This document shows positions 35,048 through 43,677 of a DNA stretch of 64,000 nucleotides, piece after piece. The stretch comes from G963701675 sp963701675. GTDB lineage: Bacteria > Planctomycetota > Planctomycetia > Gemmatales > Gemmataceae. The notes beneath the pieces were generated by a model. The model searched no databases and was not told the DNA's origin. It was given only the letters and a program-made list of their open reading frames with translations. Positions within the stretch are counted from its first letter, which is position 1. Each line of letters begins with the position of its first letter. The stretch lies in contig OY969623.1 of the NCBI GenBank assembly GCA_963701675.1, forward strand, positions 2,728,001 through 2,792,000. Direction: 5' to 3'. A program made the position numbers and the translations under genes.

Positions 35048-35910
35048 GTTCAAACGTCCCGTCCGGGACCGTGGCCGGCCGGATCGACTGGCTGTCGGCC
35101 GCGTTGCTGGGCCCCTTTATCGTATTGGTGGTGTTCGCGTTTCTGCTACCGTTGCTCGGGGCGGTCCGGTCTGCACTGGAAGTCGATGCGGTCACGAGCC
35201 GCGCCGGTTACTTAGTCCTCATCGAGGATCCGGTCTTCCGCGCGGCTGTTTGGCGTACCGTCATGTTCGCCTTAGTGGTGACCGGCGTGCAGGTTGGGCT
35301 TGCCAACTTTGCGGCCGCATTTCTCGCTCGGCGGTTGCCGCTCCCGGCTCTTGTCGCGGGCCTCTCCGTGCCCGCGAGCATTTCACCCCCCGTCGCGGCG
35401 TTAATGTGGCGACTCCTCCTCGAGCCCACCAATGGCGCGCTAGCTCACTGGCTGCCCCGGCAACAGCTGCTCGACTGGACTCTTTCTCCGCTCGCCGCAC
35501 AGGCCTTAGTGGCCTTCGTTGACACCTGGCAATGGCTGCCCCTGCTGACGCTAGTGGTAGCCCTGTGGATGTCGCGGGTGGATGACCGACTTCTAGCGAT
35601 GGCTTTTCTGGACGGGGCGCCAGCGTACCTGCGAGCGTGGCGCGTCATCGTGCGGCCGATGCTCCCGCTCATCGGGCTCATGGCCGCGTTTCGCTTCGCC
35701 GACCTAGTCCGCCTGTTCGACATCCCGTTTGTGCTCACTCGCGGCGGGCCGGGTAGCGCCACGGAGTTCCTCGCGATCTATTCGTACCGTTATTCCTTGG
35801 AATTCTTCCGGCCGGCGGTTGGTACAGCGGCCGGACTGGTCGCCTTCCTGTTGGCACTAGGCCCAAATGTCGCGATCCTACTTCGGCGGCGGGAAGTCGA
35901 GGCGCAATGA
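35044..35910 (+). CDS. ABC sugar-type transporter permease 1 (UgpA/MalF class)
   Basis: This is a 288-residue inner membrane permease with about six helices. The coupling EAA loop is visible as FLDGAPAYLRAWRVIVRPML (EAA---G variant: DGA...A...VI.P). The ATG at 35044 overlaps the binding-protein stop; the open frame extends upstream to 34903, but that part lies inside the previous gene. It partners with the next permease to form the heterodimeric channel of the importer. Confidence 0.9.
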   Translation: MSSNVPSGTVAGRIDWLSAALLGPFIVLVVFAFLLPLLGAVRSALEVDAVTSRAGYLVLIEDPVFRAAVWRTVMFALVVTGVQVGLANFAAAFLARRLPLPALVAGLSVPASISPPVAALMWRLLLEPTNGALAHWLPRQQLLDWTLSPLAAQALVAFVDTWQWLPLLTLVVALWMSRVDDRLLAMAFLDGAPAYLRAWRVIVRPMLPLIGLMAAFRFADLVRLFDIPFVLTRGGPGSATEFLAIYSYRYSLEFFRPAVGTAAGLVAFLLALGPNVAILLRRREVEAQ

Positions 35911-36722
35911 AACGGCTCCTGAGCGTCCTGGTGGCTTGGTTTCTGCTTTGCTGCTGGAGCGTGTCCCCGCTTGTCGGCGTGTTCGCTTTGGCCGGCGAGA
36001 GCCCGGGCGCGCGACTGGCGTCCCCGATTGAGGATCCAGACAACCAAGCCCCGGATGGCGTCTGGTTGCTTTCCCGGGAGGCGCTTGAGGTACGGGTCGC
36101 GACGCGAAACAGCACAATCGTGGCCACGCTGACCGCGATACTCGTGACGGCCGTTAGCTTGCCGGCGGGCTACGCCCTTGGAGCCCGTATGCAGACCCGT
36201 ACGTCCGTGCTCAGCGGGTTAGTCCTCGGGCGGGCCTTACCTTCGTGTGCGATAGTGATGCCGATCCTCGGCGTTTGTCTGGCCTTCGGCGTGAACGGCT
36301 CCCTATGGATCCTCGCGATGCTCCATGCGATGCTGACCCTGCCATTGATGGTGGCGCTGTTCGCAAGGCAACCGTGGGATCGGCTTCGCCTGTTAGAACA
36401 AAGCGCCTACCTGGACGGCGCGGGAATGCTCCGGGTGAAAACGCAAGTGTGGACGGTTGCATTCCTCCCGACGTTCACCTTCGGTTTTATCCTGGCATGG
36501 CTCACTTCGTGGAATGAATTCGGCTTCGCGGTCATGCTCATGAGTGGTGATTCCACGACGCTTCCGGTCATTATGACCGGGTACGAGACTATCCGAGGCG
36601 TGGATTGGGGGAAACTTACCATGATATTGCTCGTCGCGACGTTGCCCTCGTTCGCCTTTGTGTTGGTAATCGCCGCACTAGCCCGCCGGTTCTGGCAAGG
36701 TCGGGATATAGGGACGGGATAA
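35907..36722 (+). CDS. ABC sugar-type transporter permease 2 (UgpE/MalG class)
   Basis: This is a 271-residue inner membrane permease. It has an N-terminal helix (LLSVLVAWFLLCCWSVSPLV), a periplasmic stretch and five more helices. The EAA loop is AYLDGAGMLRVKTQVW. Its start overlaps the first permease by four bases, so the binding protein and both permeases are read in strict translational coupling. It forms the channel with permease 1. Confidence 0.9.
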   Translation: MKRLLSVLVAWFLLCCWSVSPLVGVFALAGESPGARLASPIEDPDNQAPDGVWLLSREALEVRVATRNSTIVATLTAILVTAVSLPAGYALGARMQTRTSVLSGLVLGRALPSCAIVMPILGVCLAFGVNGSLWILAMLHAMLTLPLMVALFARQPWDRLRLLEQSAYLDGAGMLRVKTQVWTVAFLPTFTFGFILAWLTSWNEFGFAVMLMSGDSTTLPVIMTGYETIRGVDWGKLTMILLVATLPSFAFVLVIAALARRFWQGRDIGTG

Positions 36723-36780
36723 ACCAGGTCAACCGTTGCCGGTGTCGGTGTAATTTCGCAGACCGTCTTGTGAGTGTTTG

Positions 36781-37956
36781 ATGGCTATCACGTCCACCTC
36801 AGCAGTTGGTTTTCGCTTGGAAGGCGCCGGGTACACGTACCGAGGTCACAAGGCCGCAGCGTTGAAGAACCTGAACCTGGAGTTGAGCCCGGGCTTATTC
36901 TTCGCGCTTGTGGGGCCCTCGGGGAGCGGCAAGAGTACGTTGCTGCGGCTGTTGGCCGGGATTGATCGGCCCACAAATGGGAGAGTGAGTTGGGGTGGTC
37001 AAGAGGTCTGGGCCATTCCGCCTCGGGAGCGTTGCTTTGGTGTAGTGTTTCAGGACTGTCCTCTATACCCCGAGCGGACGGTGGAAGCGGTGGTGCGCTT
37101 TCCCCTGGACAGCGGACGCGCGACCCGCAATGGGAGCGTTGACGAGGTCGTTACCGAAACGCTCAACGCGCTGGGGCTTCTTGCCCTTCGGAACAGACAC
37201 CCCGGTGGGCTTTCAGGAGGTGAGCGACAACGGGTGGCGCTGGCCCGATTGCTCGTCTGGGCACCGAAGGTGATGCTTCTCGATGAGCCGTTATCAGCGG
37301 TTGATCACGAGCGCCGCCCTGGCCTTGTCCGGCTGCTGCACGACATGCAGAAGGAAACCGGGACGACGGTAGTGTACGTCACGCATGATCAGATTGACGT
37401 GTTTTCTGCAGCAGACAAGGTGATTGGACTAGTCGACGGAACCGTCCGACAGTGCGGAAGTCCCGAGCAGATTTACCGGGAACCCGCGACCGGTCTCATC
37501 GGTCGCCTTGTAGGCGATAGTTCACTTACTTTACATGAGGCACGTATTCTAAGAAAAGAGCGGGACGCGGCTGTTGTGGTAGTGATGCAGTCCATCAATC
37601 TCAGTGGAGCCCTGAGTCTGGCCAAGGGGGCGAGCGTACCGGAGCACGAATCTAAGGTTTATGTGGGTCTTCGTCCGGAAGATATCTCCGTAATTACGGA
37701 ACGCCATGCCGATGAAAGCAGTGCACGGCGCTGGTCGATTCGCGCAAAGGTTCACGCCTGTTATTTCTTAGGCAGCCGCTATCTGGTCACCATCGATGCT
37801 CCCTTCGGCACCCTTATGCTCTGGCACCACGATCGCCTCGAGATCGGTGGCGCAATTAACGTCTCGATCAAGTCACAAAATCTACCAGTTTTTGGTGATC
37901 CTGACCAACAACTTGTTGGTACCATCCGCATGGATAAGCATGCTGTATTTTCATGA
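36781..37956 (+). CDS. ABC transporter ATP-binding protein (MsmK/UgpC class)
   Basis: This is a 391-residue ATPase that energises the importer encoded just upstream. Walker A is GPSGSGKST, the Q-loop is FQDCPLYP, the signature is LSGGERQR, Walker B is VMLLDEPLSAVD and the H-loop is YVTHDQ. A C-terminal OB-fold (TOBE-like) regulatory region follows from about residue 250 (VYVGLRPEDISV). ATG 36781 comes 58 bases after permease 2; a TTG three bases earlier is possible. With it the importer operon is complete: binding protein, two permeases and ATPase. Confidence 0.92.
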   Translation: MAITSTSAVGFRLEGAGYTYRGHKAAALKNLNLELSPGLFFALVGPSGSGKSTLLRLLAGIDRPTNGRVSWGGQEVWAIPPRERCFGVVFQDCPLYPERTVEAVVRFPLDSGRATRNGSVDEVVTETLNALGLLALRNRHPGGLSGGERQRVALARLLVWAPKVMLLDEPLSAVDHERRPGLVRLLHDMQKETGTTVVYVTHDQIDVFSAADKVIGLVDGTVRQCGSPEQIYREPATGLIGRLVGDSSLTLHEARILRKERDAAVVVVMQSINLSGALSLAKGASVPEHESKVYVGLRPEDISVITERHADESSARRWSIRAKVHACYFLGSRYLVTIDAPFGTLMLWHHDRLEIGGAINVSIKSQNLPVFGDPDQQLVGTIRMDKHAVFS

Positions 37957-37973
37957 CGTACAAGGGAGAGTCA

Positions 37974-38171
37974 ATGGGCAGTTACTACGAGTCAGAAGAG
38001 TTCAAAGTCGCTGCGACAGCCAAAGCGATAGGAACTGTGTTTCTCGCCACTGCAGTAGGTGGGCCAATAGCGGGTGTCGCCGCTGCAGCAGTGTTGTACG
38101 GAACCTACAAAGTTTTGAAGGATAACTGCGACAACGCAATCAAGGAAATTGAAAGGAGCAAAAAGGACTGA
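37974..38171 (+). CDS. Small glycine-zipper membrane protein
   Basis: This is a 65-residue protein. A central hydrophobic stretch rich in Gly and Ala (TVFLATAVGGPIAGVAAAAV) resembles glycine-zipper helices, and a charged tail ends in SKKD. GGGAG is placed before ATG 37974. It follows the ABC ATPase by 17 bases and ends 16 bases before a hairpin repeat copy. A second small glycine-zipper protein lies at 51373, near another repeat copy. The function is unknown. Confidence 0.55.
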   Translation: MGSYYESEEFKVAATAKAIGTVFLATAVGGPIAGVAAAAVLYGTYKVLKDNCDNAIKEIERSKKD

Positions 38172-38187
38172 CGACTGTGAGCCGGGG

Positions 38188-38321
38188 TTGCCGAGCCGAC
38201 CGGTCGGCTTCGAGTCGATTGCAGGGTTGTTTGCTCCAACCGTAATCACTCGAGCCGCCGGCGGTTCGGCTACCAAAGTAGAGGCCGACGACTGTTGCAA
38301 ACTATGCGAGTCACTGGTGCC
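38188..38321 (+). repeat. Dispersed hairpin repeat, copy 2 (long form)
   Basis: The 89-base hairpin (38188-38276) folds around the loop TTTGCTC at 38230-38236. The inner stem pairs GAGTcGATT...GGGTTG with CAACC...AATCaCTC, and the outer stem pairs TTGCCGAGCCGACCGG with CCGGCGGTTCGGCTACCAA. A further 45 bases, ending GTCACTGGTGCC, are shared with copy 3. It begins 16 bases after the small glycine-zipper gene and ends 8 bases before the interrupted resolvase gene. Confidence 0.88.
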
Positions 38322-38588
38322 TGTCCCGTTCAGCCCTTTACGCGACGAACTGAACTTCTGCTGATTCCGAACATTCGTGCGATGGCACGTTTGCTCGCAC
38401 CTTGTTCTAACAACGCCCTTATTTCCGACGCATGCTGCTTAGTCTTTGCCGGCCTTCCATGTGGCCGGCCCTGCTGCCGCGCCTGAGCAATTCCGGCCTT
38501 CACCCGATCGCGCAAGATGTCGCGTTCGAACTCCGCAAAAACGGCGAGCATGCCAGCCAGTGCTCGACCGCTCGGTGTAGTTAAGTCA

Positions 38589-38593
38589 AGCGC
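38589..38593. repeat. Target-site duplication, left copy
   Basis: AGCGC directly left of the IS end; the same five bases follow the right end at 41105-41109. Confidence 0.9.
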
Positions 38594-41104
38594 TGTTAAC
38601 GGCGGAGCAAAAGTGAGGCGCTCGGCGGGCCTGGTGGCGACCGAATTGTGAGGCGCACAACTGTGCACTCCGGCAATCTGAGAGGATAGGGTTTTCTCTA
38701 TCACCCAGATCTGCATGGAGGCACTGAGGTGTACGCCGACATGGAACGCTGGACTGAGATCCGCCGCAAGGTCTTGACGGGCGAGCTGAGCAAACGTCAG
38801 GCCTGCCGGCACTTTGACATCCACTGGTTGACGCTGCGGAAGATTCTTGCCCATGTAGAACCGCCCGGCTATCGACGGACGCGGCCACCGCGACGGCCGA
38901 CCATCGAACCGTTCCTGCCCATCATCCACGCCATTCTCGACGCCGATAAGACGGCTCCAAAGAAGCAGCGACACACGGCGCATCGCATCTGGCAAAGACT
39001 GCGCACCGAACACGGTTTCACTGGTGGCTATACCACGGTCAAAGACGTCGTTCGCGAGTTGAAGATAGGTCGGCAGGAGGTGTTCCTCCCTTTGTCGCAT
39101 CCGCCCGGCGAGGCCCAAGTGGACTTCGGATTCGCGGAGGTCGTAGTGGCGGGCGTGCCTACGAAGGTAGCGCTTTTCGTTCTGAGCTTGCCCTACGCGA
39201 ATGCGGTGTTCTGCCAGGTGTTTCCACGCGAATGCACCGAGGTTTTCTTAGAGGGACACAAACGGGCCTTCGCGTTTTTCGGAGGCGTGCCGCGGCGGAT
39301 TGCTTACGATAATGCCCGAACGGCGGTGGCCCGGATCACCGATAGGCGCCAGCGGCAGGTGACGCGCGCGTTTCAGCGCCTGCAAAGCCACTATCTCTTT
39401 ACGCCTCACTTCTGTCTGGTGCGTCGGCCCAACGAGAAGGGACACGTCGAACGGTTGCTCGACTATGCGCGGTCGAATTTCCTGGTGCCAGTGCCTTCGG
39501 TTCCTTCCCTGGAAGCGTTGAACGCGCTCTTGGTCGAGCGTTGCCGACAGGACCTGGATCGGCCGGTCCGAGGCAAGTCCGGAACATCCGCCACGTTGCT
39601 GATCGAGGATCAGGCGGCCTTTCTGCCTTTGCCGTCCCGACCTTTCGAAGCGCGACGGCTGACCCAGGTAGCCGCCGATTCGTTGTCGCTGATCCGCTTT
39701 GACACCAATTCCTACTCCGTGCCGACTCGTTACGCTCACCGCCGGTTGACGGTCATCGCCACCGTGGATGAAGTTCGCGTCGTCCACGAGGACCGGTTGG
39801 TGGCCCGGCACGAGCGCTGCTGGGACCACAAGCAATTCCGCTTCGATCCGCTGCACTATCTAGAGCTCTTGGAGCGGAAGCCGGGCGGATTCGATTATGC
39901 CCGACCTTTGGAACACTGGAAACTACCCGACTGCTTTGGCCTGCTCCGCCGACGCCTGGAAGCGGCCGACACGACCGGATACGGGACGCAGGCCTTCATT
40001 CGGGTGCTACGCCTGTTGGAGACGTTTTCTCTCGCGCAGTTGGCGGATGCCGTCGATTACGCGCTCGACATCGATGTGATCGATCCCGAGAGCATTCGAC
40101 TGATCGTGGAACACCGAACCGAACGGCCGGTCGATCTCTTTCGTCTCGACGGGCGACCGCACTTGCAAACGGTGCGGGTAAGGCCCACCGACGTGTCCGC
40201 CTACCAGGCTCTTCTCGTGGGACGGACCTTGCTCATGACTCCCACCGAAGCCAAAAGCACGGTACTGCTCAAGCACCATCTCAAGGCCCTAAGACTCCCG
40301 ACTGTCCTGACGGAGTGTGAGAAGGTGGCCCAGCGCTGCGCAGCCACGAATGCGGACCACCTGACGTTCCTACTGCAACTGTGCGAATTGGAACTGATCG
40401 AACGCGAACGCAAGGCAGCCGAGCGACGACTCAAAGCGGCCCGCTTCCCCACCGCCAAGCTGCTCGACCAATTCGACTTCGCCGCCCGTCCCAGCGTGAA
40501 CAAGCCGCTCGTCCTCGACCTGGTCCGTGGCGACTACTTGACCCGTCGAGAGAACATCTTGCTGGTGGGGCCCAGCGGCACAGGCAAAACCCACTTGGCC
40601 ACGGCGCTGGGTATGGCCGCCTGTGCTCAGGGCAAGCGAGTACGCTTCTGGCGCGTGACCGAGTTGATCACCACCCTAAGGGAAGCGGATGAAGACCGGC
40701 AATTACTCCGTCTTCGAAATCACTTGTCCAAACTCGACCTGTTGATTCTCGATGAGTTGGGCTACGTGCCGGCCACCAAGGCTGGCGCCGAACTACTCTT
40801 CGACGTGATCGCCACGGCCTACGAACGTTCGAGTGTCATCCTGACCACGAACCTGCCGTTTGAGAATTGGACCGAGGTACTCGGCAACGAACGGCTAACT
40901 GGCGCGGCCCTCGATCGCCTGACGCATCGTTGCCACATTATCGAAACCAGCGGCGAGAGTTATCGCCTGCAAGATGCCAAACGCCGACGTCGAACGGATT
41001 CCAAGACCTAAACACTACCCAAGGAGCCGCCACCCTGTACCATAATTGACCAAGCGCCTCACTTTTCGACCGCCGAGCGCCTCACTTTTGCTCCGCCGTT
41101 AACA
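38594..41104 (+). mobile_element. IS21-family insertion sequence, 2511 bp
   Basis: The ends are perfect 35-bp inverted repeats (38594-38628 and 41070-41104) beginning TGTTAACGGCGGAGCAAAAG. A second GCGCCTCACTTTT unit lies just inside the right end and a GTGAGGCGC unit inside the left end, as expected for the multiple terminal binding sites of IS21. It is flanked by the 5-bp duplication AGCGC. One ORF spans both transposition functions. The perfect ends, open ORF and intact duplication indicate a recent and probably still active insertion. Confidence 0.95.
38729..41011 (+). CDS. IS21 transposase IstA fused in frame to helper ATPase IstB
   Basis: This is a 760-residue fusion. Residues 1-about 500 are IstA: an N-terminal HTH (LSKRQACRHFDIHWLTLRKI) and a DDE catalytic domain with QVDFGFAE, YDNARTA and EKGHVERLLDYAR. 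From Met503 (DNA 40235) the IstB sequence starts, MTPTEAKSTVLLKHHLKAL, with Walker A VGPSGTGKTHLATALG and Walker B LLILDELGY. In IS21 relatives these are two genes with a short overlap. Here no stop separates them, although ATG 40235 could still give free IstB. GGAGG lies seven bases before the GTG start. Confidence 0.93.
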   Translation: MYADMERWTEIRRKVLTGELSKRQACRHFDIHWLTLRKILAHVEPPGYRRTRPPRRPTIEPFLPIIHAILDADKTAPKKQRHTAHRIWQRLRTEHGFTGGYTTVKDVVRELKIGRQEVFLPLSHPPGEAQVDFGFAEVVVAGVPTKVALFVLSLPYANAVFCQVFPRECTEVFLEGHKRAFAFFGGVPRRIAYDNARTAVARITDRRQRQVTRAFQRLQSHYLFTPHFCLVRRPNEKGHVERLLDYARSNFLVPVPSVPSLEALNALLVERCRQDLDRPVRGKSGTSATLLIEDQAAFLPLPSRPFEARRLTQVAADSLSLIRFDTNSYSVPTRYAHRRLTVIATVDEVRVVHEDRLVARHERCWDHKQFRFDPLHYLELLERKPGGFDYARPLEHWKLPDCFGLLRRRLEAADTTGYGTQAFIRVLRLLETFSLAQLADAVDYALDIDVIDPESIRLIVEHRTERPVDLFRLDGRPHLQTVRVRPTDVSAYQALLVGRTLLMTPTEAKSTVLLKHHLKALRLPTVLTECEKVAQRCAATNADHLTFLLQLCELELIERERKAAERRLKAARFPTAKLLDQFDFAARPSVNKPLVLDLVRGDYLTRRENILLVGPSGTGKTHLATALGMAACAQGKRVRFWRVTELITTLREADEDRQLLRLRNHLSKLDLLILDELGYVPATKAGAELLFDVIATAYERSSVILTTNLPFENWTEVLGNERLTGAALDRLTHRCHIIETSGESYRLQDAKRRRRTDSKT

Positions 41105-41109
41105 AGCGC
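41105..41109. repeat. Target-site duplication, right copy
   Basis: AGCGC directly right of the IS end, matching 38589-38593. Confidence 0.9.
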
Positions 41110-41412
41110 CTCGCTGAGTGAAACAAACCCGACATTAAGTGACGCCAACTCCTGAAGAGTGGTCACGAGATCCACCAACGATCGTCCCCATCGGTCCAGC
41201 CGCGACACGAGAATTGCGTCGATCTCTCGCCGTCGCGCAGTGCGCAGAAGGTCTTCCCGTTGAGTTCGTACGCTGGCGCCGGAACCAACGTCCTCGACTT
41301 GCAAAGCGATGAACCAGCCACGTCGTTCGGCGTATTCTCGCATCCTCGAAAGCTGCATCGGGAGGGTTTGTTGATCGTGGGTTGAGACGCGGGCGTACAA
41401 TGCAACTCTCAT

Positions 41413-41739
41413 GATCGACCCCTGGCCAAAAACCCATCCGCCAAGGCGCGCCAAACTGGCCTACTTTCCCCAGTTTCGAGCCGGCGACGAAGGCTGGCCA
41501 ATAACTTTAGTTTTTGGTCATAGCAGACCACCGGTTGACCGGCAACCAACTATTTTCTGTTCGATCAACCATCGCTTTAGAACGTCATGTCGCAAACCGT
41601 GACTTATTTCTCGAAACAGGGTATTGGTCAGTCGCGGCAGTCATGCCGTGGTTGTCACTGACGTAAAACCATTCGTCAGACGGCCTCTGATAGGCAGTGC
41701 CTGTCCGAAGTAACGCGGCTACCAACCGCATGAAAGGAG
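41413..41739. other. Intergenic region upstream of the structured RNA
   Basis: About 330 bases between the resolvase start and the hairpin-dense region. No gene is visible. A TTGTCA at about 41652 could be a -35 element for the rightward RNA, but no good -10 partner was found, so no promoter is called. Confidence 0.35.
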
Positions 41740-42991
41740 AGGGGACTTACCATCCCTCAAAGGTGCTGACTCGTAGAGCCGGATGCCTCGAAAATAGGGG
41801 CTTGTCCGTGCTCGACGGGGGCTCGCCGGAGTAATCCTTCGCAATCACATCGTTTGTGAGGCGAAAAGTAATCCCGACGTTCTACCCGATGAAAGAAACC
41901 ACCGGAAGGTGGGCGACACGGAACAACCTGGCACCGACGAAAGTCGGAGTCAGGCCGTGATGGTTCAAAGCGGGTGAAAATCCCGTCTTGGGGATTCGGG
42001 CGAATAGCTTCCGCTTGGAAGCAAATGCGGGTGAAAGTCCCGTGCTCGTTTAACCAAGCTGGCGAAGGGAGCCTTGAGTCGGGCAACCGACCAAGCCGTG
42101 CGTGACTAGCACGGGGACCTTGGGCAAATCCCGGGGCCGTAAAGAGCTCAACTTTGAAAGGCCCATTAAGGGCTTGTCAGTAAGTCGGTCTGACGACGGT
42201 GCCGAACTGCGAAGAACTGCTTGTTGGTGGGTAAGGGGTAGCTTTCTCGTTCTGACCCCCGAAACCGCGAACAATATCGCGAGAACTATCCACGGGCGGG
42301 AGCCTGGCGGATACGACAAGCAGCCCGGAGTGTAACGACTCCTAGCGACGTAAGCAGACAGACAAAGTCCATCACTAACGTGGGAAGGAGCAAAGCAGCC
42401 GGCTGGTAACCGGTGTCTTGGTTGGTCGCCAAGGTGATTCAAACGCTTTGCTCTGGGAGTGTGGCCTAAGTAAAAGCCCTGGCGGGGCGGCGTCACTGCG
42501 AGGCAAGTGGTGAAGCCGTTTGCGTGCTACCGGGTGGTGCCGGGCACAATGCAACGATGAAAGGGCTGACGAGTTTTACCTGTCAGAGATTGTCCTGGGC
42601 GGGGTCCGACTTGGATCCCGCCCGGTCCCTGGGAAGGGAATGAATGCGGTCAATTACGGTTCGCTCTGGCGAGCTGAGCGTAATTGGCAGCGACCTGACG
42701 ACGAACCGGCTGGATCTGTCCACTGGGACAGACGACGGTTGGTTGGGTGGTTTTCCGCTACTCTTATAGATTCGGCGACTTTTATTGGGGAATGAGGCTC
42801 CCGATGCAGGGCAGACGCCATCGGCGTCTGGTCAGGCAGAGCGAGCCGGGACGAAGTAGCGGCGAGGTTCACAAGGGAAGGATGAAGGTGTTCATGCACG
42901 GTTATCGCAAACCGGGGCTATGGCTCATCGGGACTGCGAAGGAGGCTTTGGGCTTTGGAGAGTTGAGCCGGAACAATTCAACTCTCTTTTT
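41740..42991 (+). ncRNA. Large structured RNA candidate with its own terminator, upstream of a basic ORF
   Basis: About 1.25 kb has no credible gene but is packed with stable hairpins. Examples are CCGAC-gaaa-GTCGG near 41933, GCTTCC-gctt-GGAAGC near 42007, GTCGG-gcaa-CCGAC (42078-42091), CCGTGC/GCACGG (42096-42114), GTCAG/CTGAC (42176-42194), a multibranch closed by GAGCAAAGC/GCTTTGCTC (42388-42453), an 11-bp stem at 42597-42623, a 10-bp stem at 42649-42688 and CAGACGCC/GGCGTCTG (42812-42830). Several loops are GNRA. A CGGGTGAAA...CCCG element occurs twice, near 41970 and 42028. The region ends in a terminator at 42958-42991. It is not a standard group II intron, because no reverse transcriptase is present. 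The 5' end is uncertain. Confidence 0.65.
42958..42991 (+). terminator. Rho-independent-type terminator closing the structured RNA
   Basis: GAGAGTTGA (42958-42966) pairs perfectly with TCAACTCTC (42978-42986) and five T residues follow. It stops only 10 bases before the ATG of the basic ORF, so it could end a separate RNA or act as an attenuator for that ORF. Confidence 0.8.
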
Positions 42992-43001
42992 CTGGAACTG
43001 T

Positions 43002-43649
43002 ATGTACCGAGTTGAGGCAACAACAATTGAAGGATTCATTCAGCAGCTTGCCGTTCGTCTTGTGGCGAAGGGGTACCGGTATTACGTCACAGGCGACGTA
43101 TCCGGAAGCAAAGACCCAAAGGCAACGGACCTAAAGATTATCCGCCAGTATGGACTCGACATCTCGAAGTTCACGAGGTATCGAAGAAAACAGCTCGGCA
43201 TCCCCGCGGTTCAGTACCTTCGGTACCGGAATTTCTTCGTGCTGATCGCGACCGACGACGAGGGCGAGCACCCATTTTTGCAAACGGAAAAGGACATCAA
43301 AGACATCCGGGAAATACCCATCAAGTTCATGGGGTACTCGGTCAGCTTCCGCGGCGGCCACGCCTGTGTGCGCATTGAAAGAGAACGATTCAAGGAACTT
43401 GAAAGCTATTTCATTGAACTTGCTCCCAAAACGTCGGCGAGGCACCTTGAATTCGAGCTACGCCGGCTTGACTTTGAGCCGTTCGGACCGATTCGCAGCC
43501 AACTTCTGAAAATGCTTCGAAGAATCAATGGGATTCGAAAAGCGGCCGGCCTGGAACTTCTCGTATCCAGACGGTGCTTTCGGTTTAAACCGAAGAGCGT
43601 GAAGCCGTTTGAACCGGTGCGAGGAAGGGACGCGGCAATTGCTGCCTGA
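43002..43649 (+). CDS. Basic protein partnered with the structured RNA
   Basis: This is a 215-residue, strongly basic protein of no assigned function. Blocks that look conserved are MYRVEATTIEGFIQQLAVRL, KFTRYRRKQLGIPAVQYLRY (basic, then NFFVLIAT), GYSVSFRGGHACVRIERERF and a C-terminal FKPKSVKPFEPV. The GGHxxVRIER segment and clustered Arg/Lys suggest nucleic acid binding or cleavage, but no catalytic motif is certain and no reverse transcriptase motif exists. The frame is open upstream to 42747; ATG 43002 is chosen because the earlier part lies in the hairpin region and lacks protein-like composition. It sits 10 bases after the RNA terminator. The arrangement RNA plus small protein resembles RNA-guided or ribozyme-type mobile elements only in general layout. 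Confidence 0.65.
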   Translation: MYRVEATTIEGFIQQLAVRLVAKGYRYYVTGDVSGSKDPKATDLKIIRQYGLDISKFTRYRRKQLGIPAVQYLRYRNFFVLIATDDEGEHPFLQTEKDIKDIREIPIKFMGYSVSFRGGHACVRIERERFKELESYFIELAPKTSARHLEFELRRLDFEPFGPIRSQLLKMLRRINGIRKAAGLELLVSRRCFRFKPKSVKPFEPVRGRDAAIAA

Positions 43650-43677
43650 CGGCAATTCTTGCGCGGAAGACCTCCCA

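Larger units (their letters stand above)
38330..41412 (-). pseudogene. Serine resolvase/invertase gene interrupted by an IS21-family element
   Basis: The N-terminal part (41412 to 41105) encodes MRVALYARVSTHDQQT with the nucleophile serine in RVS, and VSRLDRWGRSLVDL. The C-terminal part (38593 to 38330) continues LTTPSGRALAGMLAVFAEFE and ends in a Hin-like HTH (SKRAIARMFGISRSSVRRV). Removing the IS and one copy of AGCGC joins them exactly as SLSEALDLTTPSG. The restored protein is 188 residues, normal for a small resolvase that cuts at res or inversion sites. As it stands the gene is dead. The intact reading frames suggest a recent insertion. Confidence 0.93.

Noticed and set aside
41740..43649. 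Ordinary group II intron
   Set aside because: There is no reverse transcriptase frame, no convincing domain V at the 3' end, and the ORF is outside the RNA, after a terminator. A hairpin at 41776-41813 resembles domain V only loosely and is at the wrong end.
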